Source of the DNA: Actinomycetota bacterium
Lineage (GTDB): Bacteria; Actinomycetota; UBA4738; HRBIN12
Assembly (NCBI GenBank): GCA_035640355.1
Contig: DASQWI010000027.1
Coordinates: forward strand, 1-62,570
Reading direction: 5' to 3'
DNA: 62,570 nucleotides
Shown here: piece after piece, positions 9,365-18,257 of the stretch
Numbering within the stretch: position 1 is the stretch's first letter
How the letters are laid out: each line of letters opens with the position of its first letter
Translations under genes and position numbers: made by a program
The notes under the pieces: generated by a model
Databases searched by the model: none
What the model saw: only the letters and a program-made list of their open reading frames with translations
What the model was told of the DNA's origin: nothing

Positions 9365-9370
9365 ATCCTA
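9365..9370 (-). promoter_or_regulatory. Possible internal -10 box before ppk1
   Basis: TAGGAT on the minus strand, 14 nt before ATG 9350, in the only gap of the phoB-ppk1-CHAD-mutT1 run. It could start a short-leader transcript independent of the PHO box. Confidence 0.35.
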
Positions 9371-9405
9371 GTCGCAGGGTCGGCAGGCCTCAAAGCGACT
9401 CGACG

Positions 9406-10146
9406 TCAATCGACGAACTTGTAACCAAGGCCACGCACGGTGAGCAGGTATCGCGGGTGGTGGGGGTCGTCTTCGAGTTTGCGGCGCAACCGTTTCACAT
9501 GGACGTCGAGCGTCCGCGTATCGCCGAAATAGTCGGGCCCCCACACCTCGTCGATCAAGAACTCGCGCGTGAGCAGGCGACCTCGGCGCCGCAGAAACGT
9601 CTCGAGCAGCTCGAACTCCTTCGGAGGCAGCGCGACCGATTCGCCGCGGACGGACACCTCGTGCCGGCCGACGTCCATTCGCACCGGACCGCCCGAGATG
9701 ACCTCGTCGACCGGCTCGGCCACCGCCAGTGGCTTGGTCCGCCGAAGATTCGCCCGAACGCGCGAGACGAGCTCGCGCATGGAGAACGGTTTGGTGACGT
9801 AGTCGTCGGCTCCCAGCTCGAGCCCGGTGACCTTGTCGGCCTCGGAGTCCTTCGCCGTCACCATGATGATCGGCACGTCCGACTCCGCACGCATCATCCG
9901 GCACAGGTCGAGCCCCGAGACCTCCGGCAGCATCAGGTCGAGGATCACAAGCGCTGGCCCAACGGCTCTGAACCGTTCCAGCGCGCGACGGCCGTCGGTG
10001 GCGACGGAGACCGCGTATCCCTCGCGCTCCAGGTTGTAGCGAACGGAGTCCGCGAGCGATTCCTCGTCCTCGACAACGAGGATCTTCGCCGCGTCAGCGA
10101 CCGTCGGCGACGACGCCACCTGGATGGGACGCGTCTGTGAACTCAC
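9406..10146 (-). CDS. phoB: PhoB/RegX3-type response regulator
   Basis: OmpR-family regulator of the phosphate response, 246 residues. The receiver (AKILVVEDEES near the start, phospho-Asp in LVILDLMLPE, Lys in DDYVTKPFSM) is followed by a winged helix ending in DVHVKRLRRKLEDDP. The frame is open to 10209, but GTG 10146 has AGGAGAG 4 nt upstream and is preferred. This start lies inside the end of phoU, a 53-bp overlap. Expected to be phosphorylated by the PhoR at 15107 and to bind the PHO box before pstS, thus controlling its own operon. Confidence 0.93.
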   Translation of the reverse strand: MSSQTRPIQVASSPTVADAAKILVVEDEESLADSVRYNLEREGYAVSVATDGRRALERFRAVGPALVILDLMLPEVSGLDLCRMMRAESDVPIIMVTAKDSEADKVTGLELGADDYVTKPFSMRELVSRVRANLRRTKPLAVAEPVDEVISGGPVRMDVGRHEVSVRGESVALPPKEFELLETFLRRRGRLLTREFLIDEVWGPDYFGDTRTLDVHVKRLRRKLEDDPHHPRYLLTVRGLGYKFVD

Positions 10147-10786
10147 GGAACTCTCCTGTAATGAGGAACGAAACCTGCTCCCCGATGTCGACGGCGTTGT
10201 CGCCGACACGCTCCAACGCTCGGGCGACGAGGTTCATATGCATGCCCCAGTCGAGCGCGCCGCGATCGTCGGCGAGTTTGGCCACCTCGAAGTGCATGTT
10301 CCGGTTCAGGCGGTCCACCGGATCGTCCATCTTCGGGAGGGTCTCGCACAGCTCCTTGTCGCGCCGACGCAACGCGTCCATCGCCGTCCGCACCATGTCG
10401 ACGACGATGTCGCCCATCTCGGTGAGCTGCTGCACGATCGTCGCGTTGCTCGGTAGGTCCTTGGTGACCGTGTAGATCTTGGCGATGTTGACGGCCTGAT
10501 CGCCGATGCGCTCGAGGTGGAGGCTCGAGTGGACGATGGCGAGGATGAGCCGGAGATCGGCCGCCACGGGCGCCTGGAGCGCGAGCAACGAGACGATCCC
10601 CTGCTCGATATCCATGTAGAGACGGTCGACCTCGTCGTCGCCGGCGATGACCTCCTGGGCGATCGCGTCTTCGTGTCGCGCGACGGCGTCGACGGACTTG
10701 CGGACGGCCTCGCCGGCGAGCTCACCAAGCGTGAGCAGCTCGAGCTCCACCCGTTCGAGCTCCTCGTGGAAGTGCGGGCGCGTCAT
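10094..10786 (-). CDS. phoU: Phosphate signalling protein PhoU
   Basis: 230-residue all-helical protein with two PhoU three-helix repeats, one around [20 protein letters not shown] and the other around [20 protein letters not shown]. The E-R-[IV]-G-D-[QN]-A metal-binding signature occurs in both halves. PhoU links the Pst transporter to the PhoR kinase and keeps the regulon off when phosphate is plentiful. ATG 10786 overlaps the pstB stop as ATGA. The open frame extends far upstream over pstB, but that part is a shadow. Confidence 0.95.
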   Translation of the reverse strand: MTRPHFHEELERVELELLTLGELAGEAVRKSVDAVARHEDAIAQEVIAGDDEVDRLYMDIEQGIVSLLALQAPVAADLRLILAIVHSSLHLERIGDQAVNIAKIYTVTKDLPSNATIVQQLTEMGDIVVDMVRTAMDALRRRDKELCETLPKMDDPVDRLNRNMHFEVAKLADDRGALDWGMHMNLVARALERVGDNAVDIGEQVSFLITGEFREFTDASHPGGVVADGR

Positions 10787-11691
10787 CCGAACCTCCCGGT
10801 GACGTAGTCCTCCGTTCGCTTGTTGCTCGGGTTGGTGAAGATCGTCTCGGTCTTGTCGTACTCGACGATCCTCCCGGTCCGCTGACCCGTCTTCTGGTCG
10901 ACCTCGACGGTGAAGAACGCCGTGCGGTCGGACACGCGGGCCGCCTGCTGCATGTTGTGAGTGACGATGACGATCGTGTATTCGGATACGAGCTCCTGCA
11001 TGAGGTCCTCGATCCGCTGCGTGGCGATCGGATCGAGGGCCGAGCAGGGCTCGTCCATGAGGATCACGTCGGGCTTCGTCGCGATCGCCCTGGCGATGCA
11101 CAGCCGCTGCTGTTGTCCGCCCGACAGGGCGAGCCCAGACTCCTTCAGCTTGTCCTTCACCTCGTCCCAGAGCGCCGCCCGCTGGAGCGACTCCTCGACG
11201 AGCTCGTCCATGTTCCCCCTGAACCCGGCGATCCTCGGACCGAATGAGATGTTGTCGTAGATCGACTTGGGGAACGGGTTCGGCTTCTGGAAGACCATGC
11301 CGATCCGCCTCCGGACCTCGACCGGATCGACGCGCTCGTCGTACAGATCCACGCCGTGGTACAGGAGCGTGCCCTCGACCCGCGCGCCCTCGATCAGGTC
11401 GTTCATCCGGTTCAAACATCGGATGAACGTCGTCTTCCCGCACCCAGACGGTCCGATCAGCGCGGTGATCTCGTTCTCCCAGATGGGCAGCGTGACGTCG
11501 CGGATGGCGCGGAAGTCACCGTAGTAGACGGCCAGATCTCTCACGTCGAAGATGGCCTCGCGGTCGGTTTGGGATTCCTCACGAGCCTCGCGGACGACGA
11601 GCCGCGGGCCCTCGTCCACGGGGGCGTCCCGACGTCCGTCGGTCACGTCGACCTCGTCCCTCACGTTCATGGGGTCACCACTTTCGCTCAT
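10783..11691 (-). CDS. pstB: Phosphate ABC transporter ATP-binding protein
   Basis: ATPase of the PstSCAB high-affinity phosphate importer. It has Walker [11 protein letters not shown], the PstB-typical ECLNRMND-like [11 protein letters not shown] loop [14 protein letters not shown], signature [15 protein letters not shown], Walker [13 protein letters not shown] and switch His in VTHNMQQA. An unusual charged N-terminal extension of about 45 residues precedes the ABC core. ATG 11691 has GAGGAA upstream and overlaps pstA by 17 bp. ATG 11670 would be an alternative, beginning just after the pstA stop. Confidence 0.96.
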   Translation of the reverse strand: MSESGDPMNVRDEVDVTDGRRDAPVDEGPRLVVREAREESQTDREAIFDVRDLAVYYGDFRAIRDVTLPIWENEITALIGPSGCGKTTFIRCLNRMNDLIEGARVEGTLLYHGVDLYDERVDPVEVRRRIGMVFQKPNPFPKSIYDNISFGPRIAGFRGNMDELVEESLQRAALWDEVKDKLKESGLALSGGQQQRLCIARAIATKPDVILMDEPCSALDPIATQRIEDLMQELVSEYTIVIVTHNMQQAARVSDRTAFFTVEVDQKTGQRTGRIVEYDKTETIFTNPSNKRTEDYVTGRFG

Positions 11692-12610
11692 ACCGGTTCC
11701 TCAACACGATGGCTACCGCGTTCACGGCGAGGATCACAACGAGCAGCACGAGGATCGCCGCGGCTGCGTTCGCGCGCCAGTCGTCGCCGATCTGCCGCGA
11801 GAACGAGAAGATCAGCGTCGGAAGCGCAGTGAAGCGGCCCTGAAGCGTCTCGAGCAAGCCCCGGTCGCCGCCGGTGCTGATGTATCCGGTCACGGCGCCG
11901 ACCAACAGGAGCGGCGCAGTCTCGCCGAACGCACGGGCCAGCGACAGGATCGCCCCGGTGAACACGCCCGGCGCCGCGTACGGCAGCACGTGGCTGCGCA
12001 CGACCTCCCATCGTGTCGCGCCAACACCGTACGCGGCCTCGCGGATGCTCGCCGGAACGGCCCGCAGGGCCTCCATGGTCACCAGGATGACGATGGGGAT
12101 GACCAGGACGGCGAGGGTCATCCCTCCGGAGATGTAGCTCAGGCCGCCGGTGATCCCGCGCAGCGCCTGCGCGAACACGACCAGCCCGAGGATCCCGTAG
12201 ACGACCGACGGGACGCCGGCGAGGTTGCGGATGTTCGCGATCAGCAGGCGGTTCAGCGCAGTGTCGTGCGCGTACTCCTGCAGGTAGATGGCCGCCGCCA
12301 CGCCGAGCGGCAGCGCAACGACGACGACGAACCCGGTGAGGATCAGCGACCCCACGATCCCCTGCCACACGCCGGCGCGGCTGGCGAGGCTCGACACGTC
12401 GCTCCGGACGAAGTCCCCTCCGCGTTCGGTAAGGACCGGCTGAGCGGTGTTCCACGTCGTCCACAGCAGGACGAGGAGGACGCCGAGCGAGATGAGGAGC
12501 GTCAGCAACAGCAACGCTTGGAACGTCCGGCCCCGCACGTCGACCCGTCGCCCTCGCAGGGCGAGCTCGACAGTCCGGCGCGTGCTCTCGGTCGCCGCGA
12601 TCGTCGACAT
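11675..12610 (-). CDS. pstA: Phosphate ABC transporter permease PstA
   Basis: 311-residue inner-membrane permease with six predicted helices and the BPD_transp_1 domain. Recognisable stretches are [14 protein letters not shown] before the membrane core, [19 protein letters not shown], and the ATPase-coupling EAA-like loop [14 protein letters not shown]. It forms the channel with PstC. Its ATG 12610 shares one base with the pstC stop (TGATG), and its end overlaps pstB. Confidence 0.95.
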   Translation of the reverse strand: MSTIAATESTRRTVELALRGRRVDVRGRTFQALLLLTLLISLGVLLVLLWTTWNTAQPVLTERGGDFVRSDVSSLASRAGVWQGIVGSLILTGFVVVVALPLGVAAAIYLQEYAHDTALNRLLIANIRNLAGVPSVVYGILGLVVFAQALRGITGGLSYISGGMTLAVLVIPIVILVTMEALRAVPASIREAAYGVGATRWEVVRSHVLPYAAPGVFTGAILSLARAFGETAPLLLVGAVTGYISTGGDRGLLETLQGRFTALPTLIFSFSRQIGDDWRANAAAAILVLLVVILAVNAVAIVLRNRYERKW

Positions 12611-13542
12611 CAGTAGTTCTTCCGAAACCGCCGCACGAAGCGCTCGCTCGCGACGTTCAGCGCGAAGGTGAGGACGAACAGCAGCAGTCCGACGAAGTAC
12701 AGAGAGGGGAAGGCGAGGTCGGAGCCCTGCGCGCGGTCAGAGCCGATGGCGAGCGACGCGATCGCGCCGGTCATCGTCTGCCCTCCGTCGAGCGGGTTGA
12801 ACGTTCGCTGGGCGCTCCCGGTCGCCCCCGCGGCGATCGCGACGACCATCGTCTCGCCGATCGCCCGGGAGATGCCCAGGATCAGCGCGGCGACGATGCC
12901 CGACACGGCCGCCGGGATGACGACACGGATCGCCACCGTGCGCCGCCGAGCCCCGATCCCGTAAGCCGCCTCTCGGAGCGCGTGCGGCACGGCGTACATC
13001 GCGTCCTCGGCAACCGACGCGATCAACGGGATCGTCAGGATGCCCACGGCGATCCCCGCGGCGAGGTACGAGAACGCACCCACGTCGTCGAAGATCAGCT
13101 GTACGAGGTCCGGCTGGATCACCGTGAGCGCGAAGTAGCCCAGGACCACGCTTGGGATGCCGGCGAGGACCTCGAGGATCGGCTTCAGAGTCCGCCGGAC
13201 GCGCGGGTTCGCGTACTCCGACAGGTACAGAGCGGCGCCGATCCCGAGCGGGGCGGCAACGGCCATCGCGATGACCGAGATGAGCACCGTTCCCAGGAAC
13301 AGGGTGAGGATGTCGAACTGGTTGCTGCGGGGTGACCACACGCCCGCCCACAACCAGGACAGGTCGATGTCGAACAGCCATGAGATCGCCTGGCCGATGA
13401 GGGCGAGGACGATCGCCACGCTCACGATCAGCGAGAACAGTGCCGCACCCTGGAACAGCGCCTTGACCAGTCGCTCCTTGAGGCGACGGCGGGCGCTGCC
13501 GCTCAGGAGGTCGGCGCTGGGCGTGACGGTCGTCGCGGCCAT
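12610..13542 (-). CDS. pstC: Phosphate ABC transporter permease PstC
   Basis: 310-residue permease partner of PstA with six predicted helices. Motifs are GIGAALYLSEYANPRVRRTL, LAGIPSVVLGYFALTVI and the EAA-like loop REAAYGIGARRRTVAI. ATG 13542 is preceded by GAGGGAC. It lies 78 bp after pstS, and the gap contains a 28-bp perfect palindrome that may reduce read-through from pstS. Confidence 0.95.
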   Translation of the reverse strand: MAATTVTPSADLLSGSARRRLKERLVKALFQGAALFSLIVSVAIVLALIGQAISWLFDIDLSWLWAGVWSPRSNQFDILTLFLGTVLISVIAMAVAAPLGIGAALYLSEYANPRVRRTLKPILEVLAGIPSVVLGYFALTVIQPDLVQLIFDDVGAFSYLAAGIAVGILTIPLIASVAEDAMYAVPHALREAAYGIGARRRTVAIRVVIPAAVSGIVAALILGISRAIGETMVVAIAAGATGSAQRTFNPLDGGQTMTGAIASLAIGSDRAQGSDLAFPSLYFVGLLLFVLTFALNVASERFVRRFRKNY

Positions 13543-13570
13543 AGTCCCTCGTTCGAGTCTAGTGGTGGAA

Positions 13571-13598
13571 GGGCCGGCCCCGATATCGGGGCCGGCCC
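13571..13598. terminator. 28-bp perfect palindrome between pstS and pstC
   Basis: The arm GGGCCGGCCCCGAT is followed directly by its exact complement, ending GGGGCCGGCCC. The RNA would form a very stable GC hairpin. It is not followed by a T run, so an attenuator or mRNA-stabilising hairpin is as likely as a full terminator. It would leave more pstS than pstCAB message, as the binding protein requires. Confidence 0.6.
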
Positions 13599-13620
13599 TC
13601 CCGTGACGACGACGTTCGGC

Positions 13621-14646
13621 TCAGGCGGCTTCGGCCCAGACGCCGCGTGTCGCTTCGATCCGGTCCGTCGGCAGCGGGATGTACCCCACCTCCGACACCA
13701 GCTCGTTCAGGGCCTCGTCGGTCAGGTAGTAGTCGACGTAAGCGCGCAACGCTTCACTCTGCCCCAGCTTCTCGTTGTTCACGTAGATGTACAGCGACCG
13801 CGACAGCGGGTACGAGGCGTCGCTGATGGTTTCGGCGGACGGCGAGACGCACCCGTCGCCGCCATCGATGCTGATCTCACGTACCTGATCGCCGGCCTCC
13901 TCGGCGAACGCGAACCCGACGAAGCCGAGCGATGACGGAGAGCCGGCCATCGCCTGGATGATCACGTTGTCGTTCGGCGAGGACGTGTAGTCCTGACGCA
14001 GGGCCTCCGACTCATCCTCGGCGATACCCTGCTCGATGGCGATGTCCGGAATCCCGGACAGCTCGATGAACGCGTCGTACGTTCCCGACTCCTCGCCCGG
14101 GGCGGTGATCTCGAGCGGTTCGTCCGGGAAGTTGCCGTTCCCGCCGACCTTTTGCGCGAGCGCGTTCGCGTCGCTCCACGTGCTGAACCCCTCCGACTCG
14201 GGGCCGAACAGGGCGTACAAATCACCGTTGTTCAGGCACTCCACCGCCGTGTTCTCGGGGTTGGTCATCACCGTGATGCCGTCGAACGCGACCTCGAGCT
14301 CCGTGTACTGGATGCCGTTCGCCTCGCAGGCGTCGGCCTCTTCCTGCTCGATCGGTCGCGAGGCGTCGCTGATGTCGGTCTCGCCGTTGCAGAACAGCTC
14401 GAACCCGTCACCGGTGCCCGGCCCGTCAACCGTGATGGCTACGTCCGGGTTGGTCTCGTTGAAGATCTCCGCGACGAGCGAGGAGATCGGCTCCACCGTC
14501 GACGAGCCCGACACGACGATGGCGCCATTGAGCCCGGTCGGTCCGTCGCCACCGCCGTCGCCGTCGTCCCCGCCACCGCAAGCGGCGGCCACGAGCGTCA
14601 GCGCCGCGAACAAGGCCACGACGGCCCACTTCCTCCGCTTCACCAT
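13621..14646 (-). CDS. pstS: Phosphate-binding lipoprotein PstS
   Basis: Extracytoplasmic phosphate receptor of the Pst importer, anchored as a lipoprotein. The signal peptide ends in LTLVAAAC, with the lipidated Cys at residue 23 followed by a Gly/Asp-rich linker. Phosphate-binding motifs are VVSGSSTVEPI near the N terminus, DISDASRPI, and APGEESGTYDAF in the middle. At 341 residues it is typical. ATG 14646 has a strong AAGGAGG site. First gene of the phosphate operon, controlled by the PHO box just upstream. Confidence 0.96.
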   Translation of the reverse strand: MVKRRKWAVVALFAALTLVAAACGGGDDGDGGGDGPTGLNGAIVVSGSSTVEPISSLVAEIFNETNPDVAITVDGPGTGDGFELFCNGETDISDASRPIEQEEADACEANGIQYTELEVAFDGITVMTNPENTAVECLNNGDLYALFGPESEGFSTWSDANALAQKVGGNGNFPDEPLEITAPGEESGTYDAFIELSGIPDIAIEQGIAEDESEALRQDYTSSPNDNVIIQAMAGSPSSLGFVGFAFAEEAGDQVREISIDGGDGCVSPSAETISDASYPLSRSLYIYVNNEKLGQSEALRAYVDYYLTDEALNELVSEVGYIPLPTDRIEATRGVWAEAA

Positions 14647-14684
14647 CTGCCCTCCTTGGCGTCGATGGTCGGTCTCTCATGGCG

Positions 14685-14690
14685 ACGCTA
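14685..14690 (-). promoter_or_regulatory. -10 box of pstS
   Basis: TAGCGT on the minus strand, 10 nt after the last GTTCAC unit of the PHO box and 38 nt before the pstS start. The spacing fits PHO-box units replacing the -35 element. Confidence 0.5.
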
Positions 14691-14700
14691 GAGGCCGACA

Positions 14701-14757
14701 GTGAACGTCTCCCGGCTCTCACATGAACGACGCGTGAACGAGCCACGAAGCGTGAAC
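14701..14757 (-). promoter_or_regulatory. PHO box of the pst-phoB-ppk1 operon
   Basis: Read on the minus strand, GTTCAC or GTTCAT occurs four times: at 14757-14752, 14739-14734, 14728-14723 and 14706-14701. The last three are 11 and 22 bp apart, i.e. one and two steps of the 11-bp direct-repeat unit known for Streptomyces PhoP and similar regulators. It ends 54 bp before pstS. Binding by the encoded PhoB is inferred. Confidence 0.8.
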
Positions 14758-14790
14758 GGCGTGCGACAACCGCAGTGCTTGGAAAAACGA

Positions 14791-14994
14791 CTAGGAGAAC
14801 CACGCCTCGCTGAACCACAGCTCCTCGTCGGCCTGGAGGTCTCGTCGGCTCCCGGGTCCGGAGGCGTTTGGGCGACGCGACGTCGCCGCCGGCGCGTACT
14901 CCTCCACATCGGTTAGGCACAGGTCGCATAGGCCGTCGCGTACGGACGCCATCGCGCCGCACTCGGGACAGTCACGCGGCAGGTTCAACGTCAC
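14791..14994 (-). CDS. Small zinc-ribbon protein
   Basis: A 67-residue protein beginning with DCPECGAMASVRDGLCDLC, a pair of CxxC knuckles 11 residues apart that should bind one zinc. The rest is charged and ends with hydrophobic LWFSEAWFS. The start GTG 14994 has TAGGCT 6 nt upstream, the leaderless pattern of this window. It sits alone between the PHO box and phoR, divergent from phoR. Function unknown; such ribbons often mediate protein or nucleic-acid contacts. Confidence 0.65.
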   Translation of the reverse strand: MTLNLPRDCPECGAMASVRDGLCDLCLTDVEEYAPAATSRRPNASGPGSRRDLQADEELWFSEAWFS

Positions 14995-15000
14995 GCGGCG

Positions 15001-15006
15001 AGCCTA
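15001..15006 (-). promoter_or_regulatory. -10 box of the zinc-ribbon gene (leaderless type)
   Basis: TAGGCT on the minus strand, 6 nt before GTG 14994. Confidence 0.45.
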
Positions 15007-15093
15007 CGTATCCAGGGTGGCCGCCTCGTGGTTCCCGTTCGGACGTGGCGGGAAGCTTCCGTGACGGGACGATGAACGCTTCTCCGGCACTCC

Positions 15094-15099
15094 TACAAT
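15094..15099 (+). promoter_or_regulatory. -10 box of phoR (leaderless type)
   Basis: TACAAT, 7 nt before GTG 15107. There is no Shine-Dalgarno between the box and the start. Confidence 0.55.
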
Positions 15100-15106
15100 C
15101 GCGCTC

Positions 15107-16252
15107 GTGGACGCCGTCCTGATCGTCGCGATCGGGGCCACCGCGGCTGCGCTCGTCGCGCTCGTGGCGCTCTCCCGGGAGCGACACCGACGCCGCGCCG
15201 AGACCGCCGAGAAGGATCGCCGGGTCGCCGATCTAGAGGTTCGGGCGGCGGCGGCGGCGCGCGACCGCGAGCAGATGGATCTCGTCCTGTCCTCCATGCG
15301 CGACGGGGTCGTGCTGTTCGGCCCTGAGGGCGACACCGTGTACGCGAACCTCGGTGCCGAACGGCACCTCGGCGCGATCCCGCGAGCCGCGGCCCAGGTC
15401 CTTCCCCTCGCCCTGCGCGACGCGTGCCGTCGAGCCGGGGAGCTCGGCGAGACCGTCGCGGCCGAGACGCAGGCCGGCGGTCCCGACCGCTGGCTCCGCG
15501 GCTTGGCCATCCCGGTCGGCGCCGGCGCCGTCCTGCTCGTGGTCCGAGACGTGACCGAGGCCAAGCGCCTCGACGCCGTTCGGCGAGACTTCGTGGCGAA
15601 CGCGTCCCACGAGCTCAAGACGCCGGTGGCGTCGATCCAGGCTGCGGCGGAGACGATCTACAGCGCCGCGAGCGACGACCCCGCGGTGATTCCGCGGTTC
15701 GCCGCGCTGCTCGAACGAGAGGCTGCCCGGCTTTCGCGGATCGTCTCGGACCTGCTCGACCTATCCCGGCTCGAGGCGGGCAGCGACCTGCAGGAGATCG
15801 TCGCGCTCGACGCGATCGTGCGCGACGAGATCGAACGCTACGAGGAGCGCGCCGCGGAGGCCGGCGTTCAGCTCTCGATGACGGCGCAATCGACGCCCAA
15901 GGTGCACGGCACCGCGCGCGACCTCGCGCTGCTCGTCCGCAACCTCGTCGACAACGCGATCCGCTATACGCGTCCGGGCGGGCGGATCTCGGTCGAGCTG
16001 GGGGAAGACGACGGTGACGCGGTGGTCGCGGTGAGCGACACCGGCGTCGGCATTCCGCAGCGCGACCTCCCCCGCGTGTTCGAGCGCTTCTATCGCGTGG
16101 ACCGCGCACGCTCGCGAGAGACCGGGGGGACCGGGCTCGGCCTTTCGATCGTCCGGCACGTCGTCGAGAACCACGCGGGCCGCGTCTCGGTGGAGAGCGA
16201 GCTCGGTCGCGGGACCCGATTCGAGGTCCGCCTGCCCGCGGCCGATCGATGA
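15107..16252 (+). CDS. phoR: PhoR-type sensor histidine kinase
   Basis: 381 residues. One N-terminal membrane helix (about 2-22) is followed by a short coiled stretch and a PAS-like domain (about 55-150). The HisKA domain has phospho-acceptor His168 in NASHELKTPVASI. The HATPase domain is complete: NLVDNAIRYT (N box), DTGVGIP (G1), FERFYRVD (F) and GTGLGLSI (G2). It has no large outer sensor loop, as expected for a PhoR that reads PstSCAB/PhoU state. It is separated from phoB by the pst genes and faces away from them. GTG 15107 is supported by its -10 box. Confidence 0.93.
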   Translation: MDAVLIVAIGATAAALVALVALSRERHRRRAETAEKDRRVADLEVRAAAAARDREQMDLVLSSMRDGVVLFGPEGDTVYANLGAERHLGAIPRAAAQVLPLALRDACRRAGELGETVAAETQAGGPDRWLRGLAIPVGAGAVLLVVRDVTEAKRLDAVRRDFVANASHELKTPVASIQAAAETIYSAASDDPAVIPRFAALLEREAARLSRIVSDLLDLSRLEAGSDLQEIVALDAIVRDEIERYEERAAEAGVQLSMTAQSTPKVHGTARDLALLVRNLVDNAIRYTRPGGRISVELGEDDGDAVVAVSDTGVGIPQRDLPRVFERFYRVDRARSRETGGTGLGLSIVRHVVENHAGRVSVESELGRGTRFEVRLPAADR

Positions 16253-16908
16253 CGCTGCTGTTGCTCGTCCGTCACGCGGCGACGGACGCTGCGGGAAAGC
16301 GACTCACGGGATGGTCGCGCGGCGTGCACCTGAACGCACGCGGCCGCGAGGAGGCCGCTCGGCTCGTCGAGCGGCTGGATGGCATTCCGATCGACGCGAT
16401 CTATACGAGCCCGCTCGAGCGGTGCCGCGAGACGATCGCGCCACTCGCGCGACGACGAGGGCTCACCGTCGTCGCGCGCCGCGGACTGCTCGAAGTTGAC
16501 TACGGCGAGTGGACCGGGCGAACGATCTCGTCGCTCCGCCGCACGCGGCTGTGGCGCATCGTGCAGCGGTCGCCGTCGACGGTTCGGTTCCCCGGCGGCG
16601 AGACCCTGCTCGAGGTGCAGGCGCGCGGCGCCTCCGAGCTCGACGCGCTTGCCGCCGCCCATCCGAACCAATCGATCGTGGTGGTCACGCATGCCGACGT
16701 GATCAAGCTGCTGGTGGCCCATTTCGTTGGGATGCACGCCGACCATCTGCAGCGACTGGCCATCGATCCGTGCTCGGTCTCGGTCGTGTCCATCCACGAG
16801 GGCCAGGTCACGCTGGTCAAAGCGAACGACACCGGCGGGCTCGAGACGCTCCGTCGAACGCGCCCGCGGCGAAGCACCAGGCCAAGCGCGGGGCAGCTGC
16901 GAGGATAG
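16249..16908 (+). CDS. Histidine phosphatase, MSMEG_4193-type phosphomutase family
   Basis: 219-residue RHG-family phosphatase with LLLVRHAATDA at the N terminus (catalytic RH), YTSPLERCRETI, DYGEWTG with the acid residue region, and the second catalytic His in VVVTHADVIKLLVAHF. ATG 16249 overlaps the phoR stop as ATGA. It begins the conserved actinobacterial trio phosphomutase / DUF3090 / SCO1664. Substrate unknown. Confidence 0.88.
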   Translation: MTLLLLVRHAATDAAGKRLTGWSRGVHLNARGREEAARLVERLDGIPIDAIYTSPLERCRETIAPLARRRGLTVVARRGLLEVDYGEWTGRTISSLRRTRLWRIVQRSPSTVRFPGGETLLEVQARGASELDALAAAHPNQSIVVVTHADVIKLLVAHFVGMHADHLQRLAIDPCSVSVVSIHEGQVTLVKANDTGGLETLRRTRPRRSTRPSAGQLRG

Positions 16909-16912
16909 GTTG

Positions 16913-17449
16913 ATGGACCTCGATCCGGTGGACAGGATCACCGCCGGCGCCGTCGGTGAGCCCGGCCAGCGCACCTTCTTCTTACAGGCCCGCACGGGCG
17001 ATCGCGTCGTAACGATCGGTGTGGAGAAGGAGCAGGTGGAGCTGTTGTCGTCGTCGATCCTCGACATCCTGGCCAGCGTGGACAAGGAAACCGGAGAGGG
17101 TCCGGCCGATAGGGAGCTGGAGCTCGAGCCGCCCCTCGAGCCGCTGTGGCGCGCCGGTCGCCTCTCGATTGGTTACGTCGAGGAACGCGACCTGATGCTG
17201 CTCGAGCTCGAGGAGCTCGTCCCGGGGACGGACGAGGAGCAGGCCGAGGCGCTCGAGACACCCGACGCGCCGGAACCTGCGCGCCTTCGGATGTGGGCGA
17301 CCCGCGAGCAGATGCTCGCCCTCTCCCGCCACGGTGCCGAAGTCGCCGCCAGAGGCCGGCCGCGCTGCCAGTTCTGCGGCAACCCGATGGATCCGGAGGG
17401 GCACGTGTGCCCGGCGATGAATGGTCACCGCGGAGGGGCGGGGGCATGA
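16913..17449 (+). CDS. DUF3090 family protein
   Basis: 178-residue protein of the actinobacterial DUF3090 family, starting at ATG 16913 four bases after the phosphomutase stop. The body begins with RTFFLQARTGDRVVTIGVEK, and the C terminus carries a small metal knuckle, CQFCGNPMDPEGHVCP. No function is established for the family. Neighbouring frames extend upstream but are shadows of the phosphomutase gene. Confidence 0.88.
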   Translation: MDLDPVDRITAGAVGEPGQRTFFLQARTGDRVVTIGVEKEQVELLSSSILDILASVDKETGEGPADRELELEPPLEPLWRAGRLSIGYVEERDLMLLELEELVPGTDEEQAEALETPDAPEPARLRMWATREQMLALSRHGAEVAARGRPRCQFCGNPMDPEGHVCPAMNGHRGGAGA

Positions 17450-18180
17450 GCGCGCCGGGCGTGTCTTCGAAGCCACACCGCGACGTGATTGGGCTCCTCG
17501 AGCGCGGCGAGCTGGTGACGCTCAGCGTCCTGCCCCAAGCGTCGAACTACACGTTCCTGGCGCGGGTGCGCGAGGGCGGCGAGGAGATGCTCGCCGTGTA
17601 CAAGCCGCGCGACGGCGAGGCGCCGCTATGGGACTTCGCCGAGGGCACGCTGTGCCAGCGTGAAGTCGCGGCATACGTGCTGGCCGAAACTCTTGGATGG
17701 CCGAACGTGCCACAGACGATCCTCCGCGACGGCCCGCAAGGCGTCGGCTCTGTGCAGCGGTTCGTGGCCTTCGATCCGAACCAGCACTACTTCACGATGC
17801 GTGAGGAGCGCTCCGACGAGTTCCGGCGTGTAGCACTATTCGACATCGTGGCGAACAACGCCGACCGGAAGGCGGGACATTGCTTGCTCGCAGAGACGGA
17901 CGACATCTTCGTCGTCGACCATGGCGTCTGCTTCTCCGACGAGCCAAAGCTCCGAACGGTGATCTGGGACTTCGTGAATGAACCGATTCCCGAGGCGATG
18001 CTCTCCGACCTGCGCGCGCTCCAGCCGAGGCTCCACAGCGGTGCTGCTCGAGATCGGCTCGCGGCGCTTCTGTCGATGGCAGAGGTGAAGGCCGTCGAGC
18101 AGCGGCTGGCCGATCTGATCATGCTCGGCCGGTTCCCCGAGCCGGGTCCGGGCCGACCGTATCCGTGGCCGATCGTGTGA
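17446..18180 (+). CDS. SCO1664 family protein (PI3/4-kinase-like fold)
   Basis: 244 residues, third member of the trio; ATG 17446 overlaps the DUF3090 stop as ATGA after a GGAGGGG stretch. The family resembles phosphatidylinositol 3/4-kinase-like enzymes. A nucleotide-binding-like strand MLAVYKPRDGEAPLWDF, the catalytic-loop-like FDIVANNADRKAGHCL and the metal-loop-like FVVDHGVCF appear in the right order. The real activity is unknown. The longer open frame upstream of this ATG overlaps DUF3090 and is not coding. Confidence 0.88.
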   Translation: MSAPGVSSKPHRDVIGLLERGELVTLSVLPQASNYTFLARVREGGEEMLAVYKPRDGEAPLWDFAEGTLCQREVAAYVLAETLGWPNVPQTILRDGPQGVGSVQRFVAFDPNQHYFTMREERSDEFRRVALFDIVANNADRKAGHCLLAETDDIFVVDHGVCFSDEPKLRTVIWDFVNEPIPEAMLSDLRALQPRLHSGAARDRLAALLSMAEVKAVEQRLADLIMLGRFPEPGPGRPYPWPIV

Positions 18181-18257
18181 GATCGAACGGCGTGTCGCCC
18201 GGCGCAGCGAAGCCGGGGATCTCACGTGGAGCCTCGCTCGAGCGTTCCGTCTCCCAA

